This document shows positions 15,699 to 22,986 of a stretch of DNA of 64,000 bases, piece after piece (the stretch's first letter is position 1; every line of letters begins with the position of its first letter). The translations under genes were made by a program, and so were the position numbers. The notes beneath the pieces were generated by a model. The model was not told where the DNA came from. It did no database searches and saw nothing but the letters and a program-made list of their open reading frames with translations. Source of the stretch: G963677485 sp942492855 (GTDB taxonomy: Bacteria; Armatimonadota; HRBIN16); assembly GCA_942492855.1 (NCBI GenBank), contig OW818647.1, forward strand, positions 3,844,001 to 3,908,000, read 5' to 3'.

Positions 15699-18230
15699 AT
15701 GACGGTTACGGAACTATATGACGAATTAATCCAATCAGTCACTGCAGAATTGACTGCCGCCCAGATGGACCGCAGCAGTTTGAAGTCGCTGCACGCCGTT
15801 TCGGCAGAGCGCATCAGCCTGTCCGGCGATCAGGCGATCTACCAGTTTGAGATTCTCAAGCAGGCCCACGCCTCGCTGCAGGACGCCCCGGTGACCATCG
15901 ACACCGGTTCGGAGCATTACGATGGGTCGGTGATCACCACCTCCGGATTTTCCATCACGGTGGGTGCGGCGGATATCGGCGAACACTTGGCCGCCTGCCA
16001 GTTGCTGATCGACCTGACCTTCATCTACGAGCGCCTCATCGAGCTGCTTACCTACCAAAAAGATCACCCGGAACAGTTCAACATGGAGATGGTTGAAATC
16101 CTGTTCGGTCTGCGCTCCAACAAGTTGAACGAACCGCTGCTGCCCGTTGAGATGTACTACCACACGGAGATGGGGCAGGTGATGGCTCAGCAGCCGAACA
16201 CGGAGCAGTTTGAGGTGCTGGACAAGATGGGCACCTGGCAGGTTTTGTATGTGTGGGGGCCTCCCGGCACCGGTAAGACCACCACGCTGAGCTGGCTGGC
16301 AGAACAGTGTATGCGCCGCGAGTTGAGCGCGCTGCTGGTCAGCAACACCAATGTAGCGGTCGATCGCGCCTTGGAACGGCTGCTGGATTCGGTGGATGCC
16401 GACCCCGTGTTGACTCATCGCAGCCGTGACCATGATCTGGTGCGGTATGGCATCACCGATAGCCTCCGGTTGAACGAGTTCACGGCCGATATGCATTTGG
16501 AACGGCAATACGGAGCGGTGGGTAAGCAGAACGCGGCGGAACGTGAGAAGCGGATGCGGAAGTTGATGGAGACCACCAAGCTGGCGGGCTGCACACTGGC
16601 GAAAGCTTGCACCGATACGCGGCTTAAGGATCGCCGGTTTGACGTGCTTCTGCTGGATGAGGCAAGTATGGCCCCGCTGCCGTATGTGGCGGCTCTGGCG
16701 GCCATGTGCAGCAAGTATGCGGTGATCTGTGGCGACTTCCGGCAACTCCCGCCCATCAGCATCAGCCAGGCGGAAGTGGCAAAGCGCTGGCTGACCACCG
16801 ATGTGTTTCTGGAGAGCGGTGTGGTGGACGCAGAGGGCGTGGTCCAACCCCGGCCCGACCTGTGTAAGCTTTACGAACAACGGCGTATGCTTCAGCCGAT
16901 CTGCGAGCTGGTGAATAAGCCGATCTACCACGGAGCCCTTCGCACACCGAAGGAGCTGCAGAAGGCGGGCGTGGAGTGCCTTGGCGTAGTGGACACCAGT
17001 TTCCTGGCGCCGCTATCCGACCGCACCGCGAACTACAGCCACTTCAACCTCATCAGTGCCATGGTCACCGTGGGGTTGGTGCTGCACCTGTTCCGGGAGT
17101 ATCCCAGCTACACTATGGGCGTGGTCACGCCCTACGCGGCGCAGGCTAGCATCATCCACGCTTTGATGCTGCAGTTGAAGATGCGTGACGAAGTGCGGGT
17201 CAGCACGGTTCACCGCTTCCAGGGCGAGGAGCGTGACATCATGGTGTTTGATGCCGTTGATGGCGCACCGTTCTGGAGTGCCGGGCGCTTCTTGAGAGGA
17301 ACCTCCGCGGCCGATGAGAGCAGCCGGTTGCTGAACGTGGCGGTCACCCGCGCCCGCAAGGCGTTCTGGTTTGTGGGCGATTTGCGGTATCTGCACCAGA
17401 AACTGCTGCCCAACGCCTTCCTGCGAAATGTGATGCAGCAGGCCTGGAATAACGGAACAAAGCTGCACCCCAACAACATGCTTTCGCTCCTGTTCCAAGA
17501 GTCTGTGGGCATCGAGATCATGGATGTCCAAACCGTGATTCCATTGATGTCCGAGCAGATACTGAAGTCCATCACCCGCCACGAACCCATCACGCTCTAT
17601 GAGCCGCTGCTGCACGTACCGGAGATATTCGATGCGGCGGTGCGAGCCGCCAAGGGCGGGTGCTCGGTCAGTATCATCGTCACCGACGGAAAGAAGCCCT
17701 CCATGGCGGCATCGGATGCTGAGGCGGCCGGATGTGCGCTGTTGCCGGTGCCCAGTGCGCAGGGACGGCAGTCCTATCAGGACCAGTGTCTGATCATCGG
17801 GAACCGGCAGATATGGTGGGGGAGTGTGACCGACCCGCGCAGCCACAGCACTTTTCTGAAGATCGATGCGAAGCCAGTGGCCGCGGAGTTGATGTTCCTG
17901 CGGAAAGCCAGCCGGTCGACCGCCACCGCGTCGGACACCCGCAGCTACCTCGAACGCGACCTGATGACGGCGCTTGGTATCAACTGCACAAGGCATGAAG
18001 ATACCAGCAAGCTGGTGCAGCAGGGCGATGGTGTCGCGGTGATTTGTGTGGCCAAGGGTTGTTCGTTCCGCCATGTTTTAGGCCTGGACGAATTGACTGA
18101 CCAATTGGACGGCAACCTGACCTGTCCGAAGTGTATGATGGAGCTTCACGCCCGTCCGGCCAAGAGCGGGATTAAGCTGAAGTGCCTGAACTGCAGCTTC
18201 AAAGGCGAGGTCAAGTTTGACAAAAGCTGA
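15699..18230 (+). CDS. superfamily 1 helicase with degenerate PLD-like region and zinc ribbon
   Basis: The 843-residue product has SF1 (Upf1/DNA2-like) helicase motifs: Walker A GPPGTGKTTT (about 187-196), Walker B LLDEAS (about 318), motif III CGDFRQLPP, motif V HRFQGEERD (about 504) and motif VI NVAVTRARKAFW (about 546). Residues 600-715 look like a phospholipase D-type fold: RAAKGGCSVSIIVTDG then QDQCLIIGNRQIWWGS, where the catalytic H-x-K is replaced by QDQ. A CPKC...CLNC zinc ribbon lies near 808-834. It is divergent from mqnD. It may act in nucleic-acid repair or defence; the substrate is unknown. Confidence 0.8.
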   Translation: MTVTELYDELIQSVTAELTAAQMDRSSLKSLHAVSAERISLSGDQAIYQFEILKQAHASLQDAPVTIDTGSEHYDGSVITTSGFSITVGAADIGEHLAACQLLIDLTFIYERLIELLTYQKDHPEQFNMEMVEILFGLRSNKLNEPLLPVEMYYHTEMGQVMAQQPNTEQFEVLDKMGTWQVLYVWGPPGTGKTTTLSWLAEQCMRRELSALLVSNTNVAVDRALERLLDSVDADPVLTHRSRDHDLVRYGITDSLRLNEFTADMHLERQYGAVGKQNAAEREKRMRKLMETTKLAGCTLAKACTDTRLKDRRFDVLLLDEASMAPLPYVAALAAMCSKYAVICGDFRQLPPISISQAEVAKRWLTTDVFLESGVVDAEGVVQPRPDLCKLYEQRRMLQPICELVNKPIYHGALRTPKELQKAGVECLGVVDTSFLAPLSDRTANYSHFNLISAMVTVGLVLHLFREYPSYTMGVVTPYAAQASIIHALMLQLKMRDEVRVSTVHRFQGEERDIMVFDAVDGAPFWSAGRFLRGTSAADESSRLLNVAVTRARKAFWFVGDLRYLHQKLLPNAFLRNVMQQAWNNGTKLHPNNMLSLLFQESVGIEIMDVQTVIPLMSEQILKSITRHEPITLYEPLLHVPEIFDAAVRAAKGGCSVSIIVTDGKKPSMAASDAEAAGCALLPVPSAQGRQSYQDQCLIIGNRQIWWGSVTDPRSHSTFLKIDAKPVAAELMFLRKASRSTATASDTRSYLERDLMTALGINCTRHEDTSKLVQQGDGVAVICVAKGCSFRHVLGLDELTDQLDGNLTCPKCMMELHARPAKSGIKLKCLNCSFKGEVKFDKS

Positions 18231-18257
18231 GCAGAGAGTTACAATAACTAGCGCTAA

Positions 18258-18332
18258 GCCCTCGTAGCTCAGTGGATAGAGCACCGGCCTCCGGAGCCGG
18301 TGGCGGAGGTTCGATCCCTCTCGAGGGCGCCA
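18258..18332 (+). tRNA. tRNA-Arg (anticodon CCG)
   Basis: A complete cloverleaf. The acceptor GCCCTCG pairs with CGAGGGC, the D stem is GCTC/GAGC, the anticodon stem CCGGC/GCCGG encloses CTCCGGA with anticodon CCG, and the T arm is GGAGG-TTCGATC-CCTCT. Discriminator G and an encoded CCA follow at 18329-18332. A T-run (GTTTTTC) comes directly after. Confidence 0.96.
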
Positions 18333-18389
18333 GTTTTTCACCTCGTTTCTCACCCGTATAACACCCCAAACACAACAAGGATGGCCGTC

Positions 18390-18746
18390 ATGGATAACAT
18401 CTTTTTAGAAGGTATCGAATTTCAAGCGAATCATGGTGTGTCTGACGAAGAGCAGGCCACGGGCCATCGATACCGTGTGGATATCAGCGTGACGACGGAC
18501 ATCCGTGAAGCGGCGCAGAGTGACGACATCGAGAAGACGGTGAACTACGCCGCGATGGGCAAACTGGTGCTGCAGATCGGCACCGAGAACCGCTTCCGGT
18601 TGATCGAGACGCTGGCGGAGCGTATCGCGGAGCAGACGCTGCATCAGTTTGATGTGCAGAGTGTCACCGTGACCGTGCGCAAGCTGATGCCCCCCATGCG
18701 TGTGCTCGCCGCCGCCAGCGGCGTGACGATTACGCGAGAGCGGTAG
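18390..18746 (+). CDS. folB: dihydroneopterin aldolase FolB
   Basis: FolB cleaves 7,8-dihydroneopterin to 6-hydroxymethyl-dihydropterin in folate synthesis. The 118-residue product has the family landmarks: IFLEGIEFQANHGVSDEEQATG with the substrate-binding Glu, YRVDISV, TVNYAAMGKLV, FRLIETLAERIAEQ, and VTVTVRKLMPPMR. AAGG at 18377-18380 favours the ATG at 18390; the ATG at 18381 is an in-frame alternative. It follows tRNA-Arg by about 57 nt. No other folate genes are nearby. Confidence 0.92.
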   Translation: MDNIFLEGIEFQANHGVSDEEQATGHRYRVDISVTTDIREAAQSDDIEKTVNYAAMGKLVLQIGTENRFRLIETLAERIAEQTLHQFDVQSVTVTVRKLMPPMRVLAAASGVTITRER

Positions 18747-18794
18747 GTAGGGGTGGGTTACATATTGCCGCTATCATACGTCCGATATCGGCAT

Positions 18795-19697
18795 CTATAC
18801 ATCCAGTTTATGAATGTACGGCTTTAGTGCCTTTTCAAACTTAACCATTTGATCGATCATCTCAGTTTGAATTGCTTCCCACTTGTCATGGTCACGAAGT
18901 CCGCCAATGTCAATAGTGTATGCTATCCGAAAAGCCTTCCCACCATCAAGGATGCCCCAGTCGAGGGTTTGTCCAAATGTTTCTTCTATCTCAGTCTTGT
19001 CTTTGTAGAAGTGCTGAAGAATCTTCATGGCCGCATGTTCTGTCGGGAATTTGTCGATATATAGCTCTATTCGTGCATCTTTTGTACGGATGACATAACA
19101 CCACTTGATTCCCGTGCGTCCTGCACTTGCTTCAATCCAGTGTCTGTCGCCGGGAGGGACTTCAGAATGCAAAATGATCTTGCGTTCTTGCAGTTTACTG
19201 ATCAACCCTGTCCAAAATAGGAAATGCGGCGATGGCGGTTGCGGTGGTTCCTCTGGACCTATAATGAGCGACAGGTTTATCGCTGGCGCCGAATCACCGA
19301 TCTTGACTGCGTCCAAACTTAAAAGATAGAACTTCATATTTTGAAGTTGGTTCAACAAACCTATCGCTTTGACATGCTCCGGACGTGCATGTTCCACAAT
19401 CCACACAGCTATATCGGCGTTCTTTGCGGCGAGGTATGTGATGAGTTTGCCAAGATGGTCGTGGTTGCTTTCGCCAAACTGGTTTTCGACGATAATCATG
19501 TTCCCTGATTCATCATTGCCAACCAGATCGATTCGGATACCACCAATTGTGAGTTCAGGGCGCAGTTCCGATATCGAAATGTCTATGACATCACCGAGGT
19601 AATCTGGGTTCATAGCGAGCCATTTAGTGAACTCGGTTTCGCCGTTTTTCCAGACCTCTTTTATCGGCACTGACACAATCTGTCCTATCTCTTTCAC
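18795..19697 (-). CDS. DUF4268-type protein with PD-(D/E)XK-like N-terminus
   Basis: The 300-residue product begins with a nuclease-like fold: ETEFTKWLAMNPDYLGDVI, IRIDLVGNDESGNMIIVENQ, where the D...E-N-Q pattern matches PD-(D/E)XK enzymes. This is followed by HDHLGKLITYLAAKNADIAVWI. The C-terminal half (from WTGLISKLQERK to the end) resembles DUF4268. The start is GTG at 19697 behind GGAG. Such proteins are frequent in defence and mobile regions, but here it stands alone between folB and an oxidoreductase. The role is not known. Confidence 0.65.
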   Translation of the reverse strand: MKEIGQIVSVPIKEVWKNGETEFTKWLAMNPDYLGDVIDISISELRPELTIGGIRIDLVGNDESGNMIIVENQFGESNHDHLGKLITYLAAKNADIAVWIVEHARPEHVKAIGLLNQLQNMKFYLLSLDAVKIGDSAPAINLSLIIGPEEPPQPPSPHFLFWTGLISKLQERKIILHSEVPPGDRHWIEASAGRTGIKWCYVIRTKDARIELYIDKFPTEHAAMKILQHFYKDKTEIEETFGQTLDWGILDGGKAFRIAYTIDIGGLRDHDKWEAIQTEMIDQMVKFEKALKPYIHKLDV

Positions 19698-19747
19698 ATC
19701 TTCACTCCATGTCGTTGTAATTGATACACATCGCGATTAATGCGGGG

Positions 19748-21316
19748 CTAAATCTCCCACGCGGTCTGCACGCCCTGGGCGTGAAGCAGACGCCGAAACT
19801 CCCCAAACAAACCTTCATCCGCACGCACATTGGCGGGTTTGCAGCCTTTGCTGAGGCAGAACGCGGCGAGCAAGCCGGCGGATTCGCCGATGTTCCACTC
19901 CACAGGATGCAGCCGGTAACAGCCGTTGGTGATGTGCGTGACCCCGATGTTCTTGCAGGCGGGGATGAGGTTCTTCACACGCACAGGGATCAGCGAACCT
20001 AGCGGGATGGTGAAGGGCAGGGTTGGGATGCTGAATGCCGCGGCCCCGCCAGCTCCGTTATGGATGTCGATGGTATAGGAGCCCACGCCTACGCTGTCCC
20101 AGAAGGGCGGGCTGACCGTTGCGCCTTCGCGGCCTGAGGCACTCACATGCTGCTCCAGCACGGTGAACTCAGCCTGGATGCGGCGGCTTTCGCGATGGTA
20201 GGGTGCCATGGCCAGACCATCGGGGGTGCCGCTCAAGTCGGGCCGGAGCTGCGCGCCGGGCCAGCCGATGCCGCCGTCTGGGCGGGGGGCCTCGTTCTGA
20301 ATCCAGTAGACCAGGCTGAGGGTCAGCTCTTTACTCGCTTGAAGGTGGTGCTGCACGACCTCATACGGCTGATCAATGATGTTCCCAAACACGTAGTCGT
20401 TCTGTGGCCAGTTGACCACGGTGACTTCCTGCGGCTGATGGTCGGGCAGATAGTGCTGTTGACAGACGATGCGGCGGTAGGTGAAGAAGCTGCCGTAGAA
20501 ACCCTCCGGACCGTCGTCCAGCAGCGTCCACTCCTGTGCTTCACCCAGATGGTTGTATGTGGTCCAGTCCAGCAAGCCGTTACGCCAGCCGGGCGGCACG
20601 ATGTCGCGCCAGTATTCGTAGCCAGCGGGCTTCTCGATAGGGTGAGGTTGATGCGGGTCGTAACCCAGCAACGCACACCACGTGAAGCTCTGTACCTGAC
20701 CGGGTTGTGGCTCGCCGGTGGGTGCGTGCGGTTCACCGGTCTGGCTCTGGCTTTCGGCTCCGGTGACATATTCGGTACCGGTGATGGGCAGCAGATCACC
20801 CAGCTCCGTGGCATCCAGCATATAGCGTGCCTGTACGGCCAGCGGGTCGCCGCCTGTGGAACTCTTGAAGCTGACGGCGGTGATGGTGTCGCCGTCCACA
20901 TCGGCTGAGACTGGCTCATATCCCCAAAATATCTGAAGGTTCCCGCGCGAGAGATGAGGCTGCAGGCTATGCATCAACACAAGATGGGCCAGCTCTGGCT
21001 CATGGCAGAGCCGCGATACCCAGCCCTCACCGGGATTCAACAGCGGGTTAGTCATCGCGGTGTGGTTCAGACGGCGGTTTTGCCTGTAGTATTCGCGTAT
21101 ATCGGTTCGGAACTTGAGGTATCGTGCGGTCGATCCCTGAGTTTCGATGTGGCGGTGCTCATCCGGAGGAACCGCCTGGCTGCTGAGCTGACCACCCACC
21201 CAGGACGTGGGCTCGGTCATGATGACGCGGTATCCCAGATCACAGGCGCTGAGCGCCGCCGCTGTTCCGCCGGTGCCAGCACCGACGATTAAGATGTCGC
21301 ATGTGAGTTCTTTCAT
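19748..21316 (-). CDS. FAD-dependent oxidoreductase (FAD_oxidored family)
   Basis: The 522-residue product has an N-terminal Rossmann motif for FAD, DILIVGAGTGGTAAALSA, followed by GYRVIMTEPTSWVGGQLSSQ. The end has CKNIGVTHITNGCYRLHPVE and WNIGESAGLLAAFCL, typical of the FAD_oxidored family found beside carbohydrate-active genes in Planctomycetes and Armatimonadetes. There is no signal peptide. The ATG has no ribosome site but follows a TATAAT closely. Its divergent neighbour is a secreted beta-helix protein. The substrate, perhaps a sugar or uronate, is not known. Confidence 0.8.
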   Translation of the reverse strand: MKELTCDILIVGAGTGGTAAALSACDLGYRVIMTEPTSWVGGQLSSQAVPPDEHRHIETQGSTARYLKFRTDIREYYRQNRRLNHTAMTNPLLNPGEGWVSRLCHEPELAHLVLMHSLQPHLSRGNLQIFWGYEPVSADVDGDTITAVSFKSSTGGDPLAVQARYMLDATELGDLLPITGTEYVTGAESQSQTGEPHAPTGEPQPGQVQSFTWCALLGYDPHQPHPIEKPAGYEYWRDIVPPGWRNGLLDWTTYNHLGEAQEWTLLDDGPEGFYGSFFTYRRIVCQQHYLPDHQPQEVTVVNWPQNDYVFGNIIDQPYEVVQHHLQASKELTLSLVYWIQNEAPRPDGGIGWPGAQLRPDLSGTPDGLAMAPYHRESRRIQAEFTVLEQHVSASGREGATVSPPFWDSVGVGSYTIDIHNGAGGAAAFSIPTLPFTIPLGSLIPVRVKNLIPACKNIGVTHITNGCYRLHPVEWNIGESAGLLAAFCLSKGCKPANVRADEGLFGEFRRLLHAQGVQTAWEI

Positions 21317-21322
21317 GAAAAG

Positions 21323-21328
21323 ATTATA
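21323..21328 (-). promoter_or_regulatory. -10 box giving a possibly leaderless mRNA
   Basis: TATAAT on the minus strand ends 6 nt before the ATG at 21316, so transcription would begin at or beside the start codon. No Shine-Dalgarno is present. The -35 region is weak. Confidence 0.45.
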
Positions 21329-21457
21329 CCCCAGTTGAGGTTGCCTACAGTTAGTGCCGTTTGTGGACTTCCTGGAGGTATCATAGAACAGTGATCACTT
21401 GAATTTAACGCGGTGGTTCACGATGTCATCCAACCTTGCAGAAATGGGGGAGTTTTC

Positions 21458-22768
21458 ATGCATCAAGCAATGATCCTTGTGTTGGTCTCACTGACTTGCC
21501 TTCTTAGTTCAATCAGCCGCGCCGCAAAGCCGGGTTTCGCAAGTCCGAAGCTGGTGGAGGAGGTGATGTCAGGCAAACGCACAGAGGCCCGAGTGTCGTG
21601 GTGGGGATTTGACGCCGATGATTCCACCGAATTTCTGCAAAGCGCGATCAACTCCAAGGTGCCGAAACTTATCATCGATAAGCAGGCATCTGCCTGGGTG
21701 ACTCGACCGCTGACGGGTGTGAGCAACCAGCAGATCGTGTTCGCCAAGGGCACGGAACTGGTGGCCAAGAAGGGTGAGTTCAAGGCAAAGGGTGATTGCC
21801 TCTTCTCATTTCAAGAGTGTGAGAATGTGACACTTCGCGGCGAACGTAAAGACCGCGGAAAGTCGGCGCACATCCGCATGAATAAAGCGGATTACCAGTC
21901 TTCGGCTTACGATAAGTCGGAATGGCGGCACGGCTTGGCGCTCTACGGCTGCCGCAACGTGTTGTTACAGGACCTCACCATCGAAGAGACGGGCGGCGAT
22001 GCCATCTACCTGGGTGCCGCTTTTGGGAAAGGCCCGAACGAAAATGTGGTGATCAGGCGTGTGGACTGCAACGATAATCACCGACAGGGCATCAGCGTCA
22101 TTACCGCCAGAAACCTGATGGTTGATGACTGTCTGCTGCGAAACACCAAAGGAACCGCCCCGGAGGCGGGCATCGACTTCGAGCCGAACAGCCCGAAGGA
22201 GTTCCTGGTGAACTGTGTCGTGCGCAAGTGCGTCTCCGAGGGAAACAGCGGGTCAGGCTTTCTCATTGTGCCGCAGCAGATGGGTCCCGGTTCGGAGCCA
22301 GTGTCCATCACCATCGATAACTGCGTGAGCCGGAAGAACAAGCAGCATGCTATTCACGTCGTAGGGAACCCCAAGGGTGCTGTGGGTGGGACGCTGAAGG
22401 TGAACAGGTTTCGGTCAAGTGACGACAACATGGCCGGATTGTCCGTGCAGTTCAACCATAACGCGCTGCGCATTGAGCTTATGAACTCGGCGTTTCTGGG
22501 GAGTGCGTTGGATGATACCTTCTTCGCGCCGTTTTATCTGCAGGATGTGGGCTCAGAGAACCCGCCTGCGGGGGTAATCAGCTTCAGTCGAGTCACCGTG
22601 AAGGATGCGATGGATCGGCCGGTGATCCGCGTGCGCGGGTATAAGGGCAGCGGTCAGGATGACATCACGGGAGATATCACCCTGGAGCGCAAGATGCGCA
22701 GAGAACGGATCAAGGTCGACAAAGCCTTGCTTCGCTATTATGTGGAGCAGCGACCGGATTGGCATTGA
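21458..22768 (+). CDS. secreted right-handed beta-helix protein (pectate-lyase-like)
   Basis: The 436-residue product has a signal peptide (MHQAMILVLVSLTCLLSSISRA) and then WWGFDADDSTEFLQSAINSK, the usual opening of pectate-lyase-type beta-helix proteins. It is followed by successive coils such as NVLLQDLTIEETGGDAIYLG, NVVIRRVDCNDNHRQGISVI and NLMVDDCLLRNT. GGGGGAG sits just before ATG 21458; the frame opens earlier at 21413 without support. It probably cleaves or binds a plant-type polysaccharide outside the cell. Catalytic residues cannot be assigned by eye. Confidence 0.78.
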   Translation: MHQAMILVLVSLTCLLSSISRAAKPGFASPKLVEEVMSGKRTEARVSWWGFDADDSTEFLQSAINSKVPKLIIDKQASAWVTRPLTGVSNQQIVFAKGTELVAKKGEFKAKGDCLFSFQECENVTLRGERKDRGKSAHIRMNKADYQSSAYDKSEWRHGLALYGCRNVLLQDLTIEETGGDAIYLGAAFGKGPNENVVIRRVDCNDNHRQGISVITARNLMVDDCLLRNTKGTAPEAGIDFEPNSPKEFLVNCVVRKCVSEGNSGSGFLIVPQQMGPGSEPVSITIDNCVSRKNKQHAIHVVGNPKGAVGGTLKVNRFRSSDDNMAGLSVQFNHNALRIELMNSAFLGSALDDTFFAPFYLQDVGSENPPAGVISFSRVTVKDAMDRPVIRVRGYKGSGQDDITGDITLERKMRRERIKVDKALLRYYVEQRPDWH

Positions 22769-22792
22769 TGGTTGAGCATCGGAGTGTTATTT

Positions 22793-22820
22793 CGTAGGGA
22801 TGGGCCTTGTGCCCATCCCT
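22793..22820. repeat. CGTAG-prefixed hairpin repeat
   Basis: CGTAG followed by a 9 bp perfect stem (22797-22805 with 22111 onward counterpart at 22811-22819) and loop CTTGT. It belongs to the hairpin family also seen at 45915, 45972, 50123, 50211 and 58353. The rest of the 22769-22986 gap shows no gene. Confidence 0.65.
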
Positions 22821-22986
22821 CATATCATCTACACCCAGTTTCGTGCGTGCACGACTTGATATTGGCCCAAGCATGAAGTAACATAAATCAATGTGCCAAA
22901 TCAGGCTCTGAGGCAGGTTTGCCGGGTAATATGTTTTCGAGCACATACAGATTTTACATTCAGGTTTCGGAATACAGGAGGAGCAA

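Noticed and set aside
15735..16931. 398-residue open frame on the minus strand
   Set aside because: It lies opposite the helicase gene, has no ribosome site and gives a His/Gln/Leu-rich product typical of a GC-driven shadow frame. The same applies to long antisense frames at 3451-4281, 17013-18074, 37680-38270 and 43840-44682.
18258..19740. Genomic island inserted at tRNA-Arg
   Set aside because: No integrase and no repeat of the tRNA 3' end was found downstream, and folB directly follows the tRNA.
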